A DNA stretch of 64,000 nt from Streptomyces sp. MMG1121 (GCF_001280015.1 NZ_LGDV01000198.1:24065-88064); one strand, 5' to 3'; positions 41,341 to 49,386 are shown, numbered from the stretch's first letter. Notes: generated by a model from the letters alone, not told the origin. Numbers and translations are program-made.

Positions 41341-42822
41341 TCAGCGGGCGGAGGTCTCCAGGGAAGCGGCTTGCAGGGGGCCGGTCTCCCCTGCGCGGCC
41401 GGACGTCTGCTCCTCTCCCGCGTCCACCCGGCCGGCGCTCCGGCGGGCCGGGATCGCCAGGGCCGCGAGCGCGGCGACGGCGACCACCGCCGAGCCGGTG
41501 ACCAGGGCGGGCCGCAGGCCGTCCACGAAGCTCTGCGCGCTGTCGTAACCGCCCTGCGCGGAGAAGATCGACGACATCACGGCGATGCCGAGCGCGCCGC
41601 CCACCTCGCGCAGCGCGTTGTTCGCGCCGGAGGCGATGCCCTGCTCCTGCGGGCGGACGCTGGACATCACGAGGTTGGCGGCCGGCGCGAAGTACAGGGC
41701 CATGCCGATCCCGCTGAGGATCAGGGCGGGCAGCTGGGCGGTGTAGGAGGCGTCCACAGTGGCCACGACGGCCATGTAGCCGAGTCCTACGGCTTGCAGG
41801 AACAGGCCCGCGGCGACGACCGGGCGGCCGCCTATGCGGTCGGAGAGGATTCCGGCGATCGGCGCGACGAGCATCGGCATGCCGGTCCACGGCAGCATCC
41901 TGAGGCCCGCCTCGGTGGGCGAGTACCCGAGCACGCCCTGCATGTACTGACTGAGCAGGAAGATCGAGCCGAACATCCCGACGAACATCAGCAGGCTGGC
42001 CGCGTTGATCCCGGCGAAGGCGCGGGAGCGGAACAGTCGCATGGGGAGCATCGGGTTCGCCGCGCGCGAGCTGTAGATCACGAAACCGGCGAGCAGGGCG
42101 GCGCCGGCGAACAGCGCGGTGAGCACCACGGCGTCGGTCCAGCCGTCGGAGGGCCCGCGGACCAGGCCGTAGACGATCCCGAAGAGCCCGCCGCTGGCGA
42201 GCAGCGTGCCGGGGACGTCGAGCCGGGCGCCGGTGCCGTAGGACTCGGCGAGGCGCAGCCGGGCGAGCGGCAGCACGGCCAGGCCGAGCGGCACGTTCAG
42301 CCAGAAGATCCAGTGCCAGGAGACGTGCTCGGTGAGGCTGCCGCCGATGAGCGGTCCGGAGGCGACGGCGAGGCCGTTGACGGCGCCCCAGATGCCGTAC
42401 ATCATCCCGCGCTTGGCGGCGGGCACGGCCGCGGTCAGCAGGGTCAGCGTGAGCGGCATCATGACCGCCGCGCCGACGCCCTGCACCGCGCGGGCGGCGA
42501 TCAGGGAGCCGATGCCGGGCGCCATGGCCGCGGCGGCGGAGGCGCCGGTGAAGACGGCGAGCCCGGCGATGAAGAGCCGGCGGCGCCCGAAGCGGTCGCC
42601 GAGCGCGGCGCCGAACATCAGCAGGACCGCGAAGGTGAGCGTGTAGGCGCTCACGGTCCATTCGAGGTCGTCCAGCGCTCCTCCGAGGTCCTTGCGGATG
42701 GAGGGCAGGGCGGTGGTGACGACGAGGTTGTCCAGGGCCGCCATGAATCCGGCGACGCTGGTGATGACGAGGGCCCAGGCGGCGCCCCCGCGGCCTGAGC
42801 TCGGTGCGGTCTGCTGTGACAT
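41341..42822 (-). CDS. MFS multidrug exporter, DHA2 (14-TM) family
   Basis: A 493-residue transporter. It has the DHA2 start FMAALDNLVVTTALPSIRKDL (motif D1), motif A GALGDRFGRRR-like (GDRFGRRRLF), motif C in transmembrane helix 5 (GLAVASGPLIGGSL) and about 14 hydrophobic segments. The ATG at 42822 follows GGGGGAG. Such pumps export drugs or secondary metabolites with proton exchange. Its promoter region carries a TetR operator and three 14-base repeats, and the TetR gene is directly upstream on the same strand, so expression is probably substrate-induced. Confidence 0.92.
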   Translation of the reverse strand: MSQQTAPSSGRGGAAWALVITSVAGFMAALDNLVVTTALPSIRKDLGGALDDLEWTVSAYTLTFAVLLMFGAALGDRFGRRRLFIAGLAVFTGASAAAAMAPGIGSLIAARAVQGVGAAVMMPLTLTLLTAAVPAAKRGMMYGIWGAVNGLAVASGPLIGGSLTEHVSWHWIFWLNVPLGLAVLPLARLRLAESYGTGARLDVPGTLLASGGLFGIVYGLVRGPSDGWTDAVVLTALFAGAALLAGFVIYSSRAANPMLPMRLFRSRAFAGINAASLLMFVGMFGSIFLLSQYMQGVLGYSPTEAGLRMLPWTGMPMLVAPIAGILSDRIGGRPVVAAGLFLQAVGLGYMAVVATVDASYTAQLPALILSGIGMALYFAPAANLVMSSVRPQEQGIASGANNALREVGGALGIAVMSSIFSAQGGYDSAQSFVDGLRPALVTGSAVVAVAALAALAIPARRSAGRVDAGEEQTSGRAGETGPLQAASLETSAR

Positions 42823-42838
42823 CTCTCCCCCAGAGAGT

Positions 42839-42880
42839 GATCTCTTGTCAGCGATCTCTTGTCAGCGATCTCTTGTCAGC
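42839..42880 (-). repeat. Three 14-bp direct repeats in the MFS gene leader
   Basis: GATCTCTTGTCAGC occurs three times in a row (42839, 42853, 42867), between the TetR operator and the MFS start. At 14 bases the period is not one helical turn, so this is either a polymerase-slippage array or an additional leader element that could tune the transporter level. Confidence 0.9.
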
Positions 42881-42886
42881 GATTTC

Positions 42887-42910
42887 GAGTTAGTTATTGA
42901 TGACTAACTT
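42887..42910. promoter_or_regulatory. TetR operator for the MFS gene
   Basis: The palindrome GAGTTAGT-N8-ACTAACTT shares its half sites with the operator at 43527-43550 while the 8-base centres differ. Its position 65 bases before the MFS ATG fits repression of the exporter. Confidence 0.78.
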
Positions 42911-42949
42911 TCGCGGATGCGAAAGACGCGGGACCATCGCCTCGTTCCG

Positions 42950-43510
42950 CTACTTCTCCAGCCGCCCGGTGATCCGGGCCGACGGATACATCCCCTGCCA
43001 GACCCGGTGTTCGGGCGGAAACCCCATGGCGGCGAGGGTGTTGATGAGCATTCCGTACGCCAGGAATGTCGTGGTGTCACTGTCGTCCGCCCCCAGCGGC
43101 ACATGAACGGTGTCCCAGAGCTTGACCCAGGCGGCCCGTACGGCCTCGCCGAACTCGTGGTCCCCCTCCGCCTCGGCCGCCGCGACCGTGATGTACGTCT
43201 GCATCTGCATCTGGAGTTTCTCGGGATGCTCCGTGATCAGTCGCACATAGGCGTTCGCCATGGCATGCAGGGCCTCCTCGCCCTCCAGCCCCTCGGCCGC
43301 CACCTCAAAGACCCGGCAGATGTCCTCCACGCACCGCAGTGACGCGGCGGCGAAGATCGCCTTCTTGCCCGCGAAGAGCCGGAAGAGGTACGGCTGCGAG
43401 ACACCCACGCGGGTCGCGATCGCCTCTGTGGACGTGCCGTAGTAGCCCCTCTGCGCGAACTCGGCGATCGCCGCGCGGATGACGCTCTCGCGTCGCTCTT
43501 CTGCGCTCAT
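42950..43510 (-). CDS. TetR family repressor of the adjacent exporter
   Basis: A 186-residue TetR regulator. The helix-turn-helix (VIRAAIAEFAQRGYYGTSTE, then VGVSQPYLFRLF) is at residues about 9-55. A C-terminal ligand domain includes a long Met/Gln-rich helix. The ATG at 43510 is chosen; an upstream TTG at 43540 lies in the operator. Two identical-halved palindromes, one over its own promoter and one before the MFS gene 128 bases downstream, indicate autoregulation and control of the pump. Confidence 0.9.
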   Translation of the reverse strand: MSAEERRESVIRAAIAEFAQRGYYGTSTEAIATRVGVSQPYLFRLFAGKKAIFAAASLRCVEDICRVFEVAAEGLEGEEALHAMANAYVRLITEHPEKLQMQMQTYITVAAAEAEGDHEFGEAVRAAWVKLWDTVHVPLGADDSDTTTFLAYGMLINTLAAMGFPPEHRVWQGMYPSARITGRLEK

Positions 43511-43526
43511 CCTGACCACGGAAAGT

Positions 43527-43550
43527 AAGTTAGTACTCAATCACTAACTT
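43527..43550. promoter_or_regulatory. TetR autoregulatory operator
   Basis: A 24-base palindrome AAGTTAGT-N8-ACTAACTT lies 17 bases before the repressor ATG. All eight bases of each half site are perfect complements, and one half is identical to the MFS operator. Confidence 0.8.
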
Positions 43551-43577
43551 GGCAAGGCCTGCTGGCCGCAGACGCGC

Positions 43578-43612
43578 GTAAGGGGCGTCCCACCATGGAG
43601 GACGCCCCTTAC
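43578..43612. terminator. Terminator after the MaoC gene pair
   Basis: A perfect 13-base stem (43578-43590 with 43600-43612) with a 9-base loop lies 22 bases after the stop of the second MaoC gene. It keeps that operon from reading into the TetR gene. Confidence 0.87.
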
Positions 43613-43633
43613 CTCAGAGCTTCATGCGGGCCG

Positions 43634-44062
43634 TCAGGCCAGTCGTACGACCGCGCGGGACATGCCCAGCACCTTCTGGCCGCCGCTGGTCGCCGTCAGG
43701 TCCACGCGGACGGTGTTGTCGTCCAGCTTGGCCGCGACCTTGCCGCTGACCTCGATCCGGGCGCCGTCGTCGTCGTTCGGCACGACGACGGGCTTGGTGA
43801 AGCGGACGCCGTACTCCACGACCGCGCCCGGGTCCCCGGTCCAGTCGGTGACCACGCGGATCGCCTCGGCCATGGTGAACATGCCGTGCGCGATGACGTC
43901 CGGCAGGCCGACCTCCTTGGCGAACTTCTCGTTCCAGTGGATCGGGTTGAAGTCCCCGGAGGCGCCCGCGTAGCGCACGAGGGTGGCGCGGGTCACGGGG
44001 AAGGTCTGCGCCGGCAGTTCGGTGCCGACCTCGACGTCGTCGTACGCGATCTTCGCCGTCAT
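43634..44062 (-). CDS. MaoC-type (R)-hydroxyacyl dehydratase, HadB-like
   Basis: A 142-residue single hot-dog protein. The hydratase motif is intact: YAGASGDFNPIHWNEKFA (Asp and His six residues apart) followed by IAHGMFTM. It is 7 bases after the HadA-like gene. In Mycobacterium tuberculosis the homologous neighbours rpmG2-hadA-hadB-trpT-secE-nusG share this order, and HadAB is a heterodimeric dehydratase of fatty-acid elongation. In Streptomyces a similar role on acyl substrates is likely but not shown by the sequence. Confidence 0.87.
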   Translation of the reverse strand: MTAKIAYDDVEVGTELPAQTFPVTRATLVRYAGASGDFNPIHWNEKFAKEVGLPDVIAHGMFTMAEAIRVVTDWTGDPGAVVEYGVRFTKPVVVPNDDDGARIEVSGKVAAKLDDNTVRVDLTATSGGQKVLGMSRAVVRLA

Positions 44063-44069
44063 CAGGTCC

Positions 44070-44522
44070 TCACGCCTCCTCGGCCGCGCGGGCCACGAGC
44101 TTGGTCCAGGCGGTCACGACGTGCTCGCCCGCCTCGTCGTGCACCTCACCGCGGATGTCCAGGATGTCGTTGCCCGCGAGGGACTTGATCGCCTCGATGG
44201 TGGAGGTGACCGTGAGCCGGTCGCCGGCGCGCACCGGGCGGCTGTAGGCGAACTTCTGGTCGCCGTGCACCACGCGGCTGTAGTCGAGGCCGAGCTGGGG
44301 GTCCTCGACGACCTGGCCCGCGGCCCGGAAGGTGATGGAGAACACGAAGGTCGGCGGGGCGATCACATCGGAGTGACCGAACGCCTTCGCGGCCTCCGGG
44401 TCCGTGTACACCGGGTTGGCCTCTCCCACCGCCTCGGCGAACTCGCGGATCTTCTCCCGGCCCACCTCGTAGGGCGCGGTGGGCGGGTAGGTCCGTCCAA
44501 CGAAGGACTGGTCGAGCGCCAT
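44070..44522 (-). CDS. MaoC-like hot-dog protein, HadA-like
   Basis: A 150-residue hot-dog protein of the N-terminal MaoC dehydratase type. The matching segment reads AVGEANPVYTDPEAAKAFGHSDVIAPPTF, so the Asp/His pair of the active hydratase is absent. This is as in mycobacterial HadA, which holds the acyl chain while HadB catalyses. It precedes the HadB-like gene by 7 bases and follows rpmG by 143 bases. Confidence 0.87.
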   Translation of the reverse strand: MALDQSFVGRTYPPTAPYEVGREKIREFAEAVGEANPVYTDPEAAKAFGHSDVIAPPTFVFSITFRAAGQVVEDPQLGLDYSRVVHGDQKFAYSRPVRAGDRLTVTSTIEAIKSLAGNDILDIRGEVHDEAGEHVVTAWTKLVARAAEEA

Positions 44523-44618
44523 GGCCCGGTACCTCCTGATGTCTGCTGTGATGGCCCCAAATTAGCCGCAAACCGGCCGGGGAACGCGGGGGCCCCGGCC
44601 GACGGGCTGATGAAACGA

Positions 44619-44654
44619 CGCGAGGCCGCCCCCTCGGAAGGGGACGGCCTCGCG
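44619..44654 (-). terminator. Terminator after rpmG
   Basis: Arms CGCGAGGCCG and CGGCCTCGCG enclose a further CCCC/GGGG pairing. It lies 11 bases after the rpmG stop and separates it from the MaoC pair. Confidence 0.8.
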
Positions 44655-44665
44655 TACGAGCCTGA

Positions 44666-44830
44666 TTATCGCGTTTCGCGGTGCGCGGTGTGCGCGTTGC
44701 AACGCGGGCAGTGCTTCTTCATCTCAAGGCGATCCGGGTTGTTACGCCGGTTCTTCTTGGTGATGTAGTTCCGCTCCTTGCACTCCACGCAGGCCAGCGT
44801 GATCTTCGGGCGGACGTCGGTGGCAGCCAC
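44666..44830 (-). CDS. rpmG: 50S ribosomal protein L33
   Basis: A 54-residue L33. The GTG at 44830 starts [20 protein letters not shown]. The zinc-ribbon cysteines are all present (CVEC and CPRC), so this is the zinc-binding (C+) form; Streptomyces usually also has a zinc-free copy elsewhere. It follows tRNA-Met and precedes the HadA-like gene. Confidence 0.95.
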   Translation of the reverse strand: MAATDVRPKITLACVECKERNYITKKNRRNNPDRLEMKKHCPRCNAHTAHRETR

Positions 44831-44920
44831 GTGAGTGCTCCTAAGACGAACGGATTGACTGGATTAACGCATAAAAGAGTAGCCGATCGAAGGACCGACC
44901 CCACAATCGGCTACTGTCAG

Positions 44921-44993
44921 TAGCGGTGACCGGACTTGAACCGGTGACACAGCGATTATGAGCCGCTTGCTCTACCGACTGAGCTACACCGCT
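44921..44993 (-). tRNA. tRNA-Met (anticodon CAT, elongator type)
   Basis: A 73-base cloverleaf: acceptor AGCGGTG pairs with CACCGCT, D-arm TAGCTCAGTCGGTAGAGCA, anticodon loop CTCATAA, T-arm CGGTTCAAGTCCG. The first acceptor pair is A-T and the anticodon stem lacks the initiator GGG/CCC pairs, so it is the elongator. CCA is not encoded. Confidence 0.93.
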
Positions 44994-45039
44994 TTGATGC
45001 GATCGGGCCCCGCCTCTCGACGGGAACCTCTCACACCAG

Positions 45040-45112
45040 AGCCCCAAAACGGAATCGAACCGTTGACCTTCTCCTTACCATGGAGACGCTCTGCCGACTG
45101 AGCTATTGGGGC
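45040..45112 (-). tRNA. tRNA-Thr (anticodon GGT)
   Basis: A 73-base cloverleaf: acceptor GCCCCAA pairs with TTGGGGC, D-arm TAGCTCAGTCGGCAGAGCG, anticodon loop ATGGTAA, T-arm ACGGTTCGATTCCGT. CCA is not encoded. It lies 46 bases upstream of tRNA-Met on the same strand, probably one transcript. Confidence 0.93.
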
Positions 45113-45556
45113 GAGCGATGAAGACATTACACGGTCCGCCGCCGTTCACCCAAATCCGTATCCGGCCGCCCGGCCAGCCCCCCATCTCGGCCCGCACAGC
45201 CGCCTCCTGGGGCGCAGGAGGAGTGGGGTCACGGGCCGCACGGGGCCCCTGTGCGGGACCTTCTCGCGCCGGGCATCTCGCGCACGGGGGCGACGACGGG
45301 GGCGTGACCGGCCCGGGTTCGCCGGACGAACAGCGAGGCACGCGCGCGTAGACGTCGACGGCAGCGGCGTCGCTCCCGCGCGGGTGCGACGCCGGTACCG
45401 CCGTGTGCGGACCACACCGGTACGACTATTGCGCTCCTGCGCGCCCCGCGCGGCTCGCCACCCTAGGCTCGACTCGCTCTGCGTGATCTTGGGGGCCCAC
45501 GTCCCCGCATCCCTCACGCGGGCCCGCCCCGAGCCCGGCCTCGACCCTGGAGCGCG
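45113..45556. other. Gene-free stretch
   Basis: The 444 bases between tRNA-Thr and the amidohydrolase-like gene hold no reading frame I trust. The promoters of both flanking units should be here. No repeat, hairpin or operator stood out. Confidence 0.6.
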
Positions 45557-46822
45557 ATGCCCGACAGCCAGCCGCAGCCCCATCCGCCGTCGAACTCCCC
45601 GGGATCCTCCGGACAGTCCGACCCGGCCGCCCTGCTGCTGTGCGGGGCGCGGCTCACCGACGGCAGGACCGTGGACGTACGGCTCGGCGGCGGGCGCATC
45701 GAGGCGGTGGGCACGGCGGGCAGCCTGGCGCCGGGCCAGGCCCGCACGGGCGCCGTGCGCGTGGACCTCAGCGGCTATCTGCTCCTGCCGGCGCCGGCTG
45801 AACCCCACGCGCACGGCGACACCGCCCTGTCCGCCGAACGGCCAGGCCCGGTGCCGCACGCCGCCGAAGACGTCCAGCGCAGGGCGACGGAGGCGGCCCT
45901 ACTGCAGCTCGGGCACGGGGCGACGGCGGTACGCGCGCACGTGCGCGTGGGCGACGTCCAGGGACTCGGCGCACTGGGCGCCGTCCTGCAGGCGAGGCGG
46001 TCGCTGCGGGGGCTCGCGGAGCTGACGGCGGTGGCGACACCCCGGCTGCTGACCGGCGTGGCCGGGGCCGACGGGCTCGCGATGCTGCGCGACGCGCTGA
46101 AGATGGGCGCCTCGGTGGTGGGCGGCTGCCCGGACCTGGACCCCGATCCCGCGGGCTACGTCGAGACGGTCCTGGAGGTGGCCTCCGAACACGGCTGTCC
46201 GGTGGACCTGCACACGGACGCCACCGATCCGGGCCGGTTGTCCCGGCTCGCGGCCATGGCGGGGGGCCTGCGCCCCGGCGTGACGATCGGGCCGTGCGCC
46301 GGTCTCGGGCGCCTGCCCGCCGAAGCCGCCTCCAGGGCCGCCGACCAGCTCGCGGCGGCCGGAGTCGCGGTGGTGTGCCTGCCTCAGGGCGGCTGCTGCG
46401 CCACCGACCGCCGGGGCACGCCTCCGGTACGACTGCTGCGCTCGGCCGGGGTGCGGGTGGCGGCCGGCAGCGGCGCGCTGCGCGACGTCTCCAATCCCGT
46501 CGGCCGCGGCGACCCCCTGGAGGCGGCCTATCTCCTCGCCTCCGCCCACGGCCTGCGCCCGCAGGACGCCTACGACACCGTGAGCACCTCGGCCCGCGCG
46601 GTCCTGGGCCTGCCGGAAGTGCGCGTGGAGGCGGGCTTCCCCGCCGACCTGCTGGCCGTACGCGGCGACCGCCTGTCCGGCGTCCTCTCCCTGGCCTACA
46701 GCCGGATCGTGGTCCACCGGGGGCGCGTGGTCGCGCGCACGAGCGCGGTCCGCGAGTACTGCAACTCGGCGGCGACCGCGGAGCTGGGGCTGCCGCGACA
46801 GGGACGGGGCGAACTGTCGTGA
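45557..46822 (+). CDS. Amidohydrolase (cytosine deaminase-like), probably catalytically degenerate
   Basis: A 421-residue protein with the amidohydrolase layout: a beta-sandwich start (ALLLCGARLTDGRTVDV), the metal pair in PAEPHAHGDTA, then a TIM-barrel and closing sandwich (GFPADLLAVRGD, IVVHRGRVV). It resembles CodA-type cytosine deaminases, but key sites deviate. The HCDE segment reads HTDA (catalytic Glu lost), the SHAFCLG segment reads GPCAGLG (metal His lost), and the late metal Asp region reads AAGSGALRD. I infer a non-hydrolytic or altered paralogue. Conservation of the full length argues against simple decay. Confidence 0.78.
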   Translation: MPDSQPQPHPPSNSPGSSGQSDPAALLLCGARLTDGRTVDVRLGGGRIEAVGTAGSLAPGQARTGAVRVDLSGYLLLPAPAEPHAHGDTALSAERPGPVPHAAEDVQRRATEAALLQLGHGATAVRAHVRVGDVQGLGALGAVLQARRSLRGLAELTAVATPRLLTGVAGADGLAMLRDALKMGASVVGGCPDLDPDPAGYVETVLEVASEHGCPVDLHTDATDPGRLSRLAAMAGGLRPGVTIGPCAGLGRLPAEAASRAADQLAAAGVAVVCLPQGGCCATDRRGTPPVRLLRSAGVRVAAGSGALRDVSNPVGRGDPLEAAYLLASAHGLRPQDAYDTVSTSARAVLGLPEVRVEAGFPADLLAVRGDRLSGVLSLAYSRIVVHRGRVVARTSAVREYCNSAATAELGLPRQGRGELS

Positions 46823-46990
46823 GGGGGCACGGGGCGCTCTGAGCGCACGCCGGGCGCACGATCACGAACACGCGCCCTGCACCCGGCCACGCACGCCGGG
46901 CGCGTGCGCATGCGCGTGAGCCCGGCGCGCTCCGGCCATGCCGGTTAACTCATGCGGCGGATGCGCTTCTTCGGGCGTACGGTCGGATTC

Positions 46991-47647
46991 ATGCGCATTG
47001 TCATCGCTGGTGGTCATGGTCAGATCGCGCTGCGGCTGGAGCGCCTGCTCTCCGCGCGCGGGGACGAGGTCGCGGGGATCATCCGCAAGGCGGAGCAGGG
47101 CGACGATCTGCGGGCGGCCGGTGCCGAACCGGTCCTGCTCGACCTGGAGTCCGCATCGGTGGAGGAGGTCGCGGCGCATCTGCAGGGCGCCGACGCGGCG
47201 GTCTTCGCGGCCGGCGCGGGCCCGGGCAGCGGTACGGCCCGCAAGGAGACGGTGGACAAGGGCGCGGCAGTGCTGTTCGCGGACGCGGCCGTACGCGCGG
47301 GCGTACGCCGCTTCGTGGTGGTGTCCTCGATGGGCGCGGATCCCGCGCACCAGGGCAACGACGTCTTCGACGCGTATCTGCGGGCCAAGGGCGAGGCGGA
47401 CGCGCACGTGACCCGTCAGCAGGCCCTGGACTGGACGATCCTGCGCCCCGGTTCACTGACGGACGACGCCGGCACCGGACTGGTCCGGCTGGAGGCGCAC
47501 ACCGGGCGCGGTCCGGTGCCCCGGGACGACGTGGCGGCCGTACTCGCGGAGTTGGTGGACACCCCGGCGACGACCGGTCTGACGCTGGAGCTGATCAGCG
47601 GATCGCAGCCGGTGTCCGTGGCGGTGAAGTCGGTGGCCGGGAACTGA
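46991..47647 (+). CDS. NAD(P)-binding protein, atypical SDR (NmrA-like)
   Basis: A 218-residue Rossmann protein. The dinucleotide motif IVIAGGHGQIALRL is at residues 3-16. FVVVSSMGAD follows, then a YLRAKGEAD segment giving the Tyr-x-x-x-Lys pattern, and LDWTILRPGSLTDD, typical of the SDR-a5 group. The ATG at 46991 (start MRIVIAGGHG) is preferred over in-frame codons from 46952. It is probably a reductase or a redox sensor; substrate unknown. Confidence 0.88.
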   Translation: MRIVIAGGHGQIALRLERLLSARGDEVAGIIRKAEQGDDLRAAGAEPVLLDLESASVEEVAAHLQGADAAVFAAGAGPGSGTARKETVDKGAAVLFADAAVRAGVRRFVVVSSMGADPAHQGNDVFDAYLRAKGEADAHVTRQQALDWTILRPGSLTDDAGTGLVRLEAHTGRGPVPRDDVAAVLAELVDTPATTGLTLELISGSQPVSVAVKSVAGN

Positions 47648-47740
47648 GCCGGCCCACCAGCCGTTGACCGGTCGGAGCCACCACCGCGCCGGGTGGTTTC
47701 ACCCGCTGTCACCCCGTCAGAAGCCAAGCACGTCAGAAGA

Positions 47741-47953
47741 TCAGAAAAGGGGCAGCTGCCCGGGAAACTCCGGTACGGCATATCCGTCCAACGCCGCCTG
47801 GACCGCCGCGAGTTGTGCCTGCTGCCGCGACCCGGCACAGGAGACGAGTTCCGCGTTCTCCCGCGCCCCGGGCGGGTCGTGCCGCGCGAAACGGCCCGCG
47901 ACGACGGCGATGTCGCGGCGGCACACAGGGCAGGTTCTGCGTCGGGAGGACAT
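47741..47953 (-). CDS. Small zinc-ribbon-like hypothetical protein
   Basis: A 70-residue protein beginning MSSRRRTCPVCRRDIAVVAG. The CPVC pair, with a later Cys near residue 39 and a His near residue 25, may bind zinc; the rest is helical (QQAQLAAVQAALDGY). Base composition is typical coding Streptomyces. It lies 42 bases after the gene at 47996 on the same strand, likely one operon. Function unknown. Confidence 0.65.
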   Translation of the reverse strand: MSSRRRTCPVCRRDIAVVAGRFARHDPPGARENAELVSCAGSRQQAQLAAVQAALDGYAVPEFPGQLPLF

Positions 47954-47995
47954 GCCGTCAGTGTGCCCCGCGCGGTGGCGCGGGGCACAGCGCCG

Positions 47996-48220
47996 TCAGG
48001 TACGGGTCTCGGCCTCCCAGCGGTCGGGCCCCACCCCGCGCCAGTCGATCAGCGGTGAGTCGGCCACCTGCTCCGGCTCGATCTCCAGCCCCGCACGGCG
48101 CAGGAACTCCACCAGGTCCCGCACGTTGTGCGCCAGGCCGAGGATCTCGCCGTCCACACGGATCCGGCGGCCGCCGCTCGGGGACGGCAGGTGCACGATG
48201 ACGGGTCGCTTCCCGGCCAT
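47996..48220 (-). CDS. Small conserved hypothetical protein
   Basis: A 74-residue protein starting MAGKRPVIVHLPSPSGGRRI. The sequence alternates strands and a helix (GLAHNVRDLVEFLRRAGLE) and ends DWRGVGPDRWEAE. The ATG at 48220 is chosen over the longer frame to 48268. It is first of a two-gene unit with 47741-47953. Nothing indicates its role; similar small proteins are widespread in Streptomyces (from memory). Confidence 0.65.
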   Translation of the reverse strand: MAGKRPVIVHLPSPSGGRRIRVDGEILGLAHNVRDLVEFLRRAGLEIEPEQVADSPLIDWRGVGPDRWEAETRT

Positions 48221-48346
48221 GGCTCCAGCATCGTCCGCACCGTCAGGACCCGCACCCGGACCGCTCATGTCAGAATCCCCAAGTCATCGTTCATACGTTC
48301 GACTCTAGTGAAGGACGACCGCCCCGGGCGAGCCGATCGGTGATGT

Positions 48347-48443
48347 CCCGTGCCACTGGATCTTGACCGTTTGCCATCGGACTTTGACGGACGCGAGTTT
48401 GTGTCATCGGAGTTTGATCACCGCAGGTCAGCGACTCAGCGCA
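48347..48443 (+). repeat. Left 97-bp terminal inverted repeat
   Basis: Identical to the reverse complement of 49366-49462. The three 19-base subrepeats start at 48351, 48372 and 48402. Immediately inside lies a short GCGCACC/GGTGCGC hairpin. Confidence 0.93.
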
Positions 48444-48685
48444 GCGCACCTTCGGTGCGCGCCGGGGGCGTGGTAAACCCGTGGCGCGCTGGAGGTGCTT
48501 CTGTCTGCCCTGACGGCCATCTGCACGGGTGCAGCCTGTCGTCACCGTTCCATCACAAGTAGTCGCCGCACGGAACCCTGCCGCTCTCCCGCCCTGTCTG
48601 CACTCACGTACCACGACCACGCGTACCGCGGGGCAACAACCGACGACCGAAACCCGCGGACGAGACGACTCAGGGGGAAGACAGC

Positions 48686-49255
48686 ATGCGTCACAGCAAC
48701 GGCATTCGCAGGGCGGCTCTGGCGACGACGGCGGTCGCGGCCGTCGCGGCGGCGGTGACCGGCATCCTGCCCGGCACCGCCATGGCGGCGAGCACCACCA
48801 CCTCCACCCCGCCGCCCGCCTGCCCGGCCTCCGCCCTCCAGGTCAGCGCCTGGCAGGCCGTCCACCGGCCCGTCGGGACCGGGACCGGGGCGGCGGTCGT
48901 GCAGTTCACCAACGTCTCCCGGAGGACGTGCGTCCTGAAGGGCCATCCGACGGTCGCGGGCGCCGGCAACGGCTCCCCCGCCCACAACACCCCGCTCAAG
49001 GTCACCCCCACCGGCAGGGCGGCCACCGTGACGGTCCGGCCGCACGGCAAGGCGTGGGTGAAGCTGACCTTCGTCCAGGTCCAGGGGGAGGCCGACGGCT
49101 ACTGCGTGTCGGGCAAGGACCCGGTGACGTATCCGACGATGGTCATCGGGCTACCGCACTCCGGGAAGCACCAGGTCGCCCTGAACGACGGGGTGTGGGC
49201 CGAGTGCGACAACAAGGTGACCGTCACCCCGGTCTCGGCGGTCAAGCCTTCCTGA
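48686..49255 (+). CDS. Secreted DUF4232-type protein carried by the mobile element
   Basis: A 189-residue protein. It has a Sec signal peptide (basic start MRHSNGIRRAAL, hydrophobic core to about residue 34, AMA cleavage near residue 34) and a mature domain. The domain has the DUF4232 pattern: CPASALQVSAW, then VVQFTNVSRRTCVLKGHPTV with paired Cys, and a late YCVSGKD and ECDNKV. Such proteins are common secreted or lipid-anchored proteins of Streptomyces with unknown function. The ATG follows AGGGGGAAG. It is the sole gene between the inverted repeats, a passenger. Confidence 0.85.
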   Translation: MRHSNGIRRAALATTAVAAVAAAVTGILPGTAMAASTTTSTPPPACPASALQVSAWQAVHRPVGTGTGAAVVQFTNVSRRTCVLKGHPTVAGAGNGSPAHNTPLKVTPTGRAATVTVRPHGKAWVKLTFVQVQGEADGYCVSGKDPVTYPTMVIGLPHSGKHQVALNDGVWAECDNKVTVTPVSAVKPS

Positions 49256-49337
49256 CCCCCCGTCCCCACAAATCGAGCAGCCTGCATGACGATCGCAAGG
49301 CTCTGACCTACACGTTTACGAGGCACTGCACATAAGT

Positions 49338-49386
49338 GCAGGTCAGCGACTCAGCGCACCTTTGGTGCGCTGAGTCGCTGACCTGC
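49338..49386. repeat. Long perfect hairpin at the inner edge of the right inverted repeat
   Basis: A 23-base perfect stem with a TTT loop (49338-49360, 49364-49386). One arm is part of the 97-base repeat; the other is a short extra copy pointing inward. It may terminate passenger transcription. Confidence 0.85.

Noticed and set aside
45146..45859. A 237-codon minus-strand frame beside tRNA-Thr
   Set aside because: It is Arg-rich without domain features and half of it lies opposite the amidohydrolase-like gene.
48291..48620. A protein on the minus strand within the left inverted repeat, echoed at 49336-49671 on the plus strand
   Set aside because: The shared peptide comes only from the 97-base inverted repeat; neither frame has a coding pattern or a ribosome site outside it.
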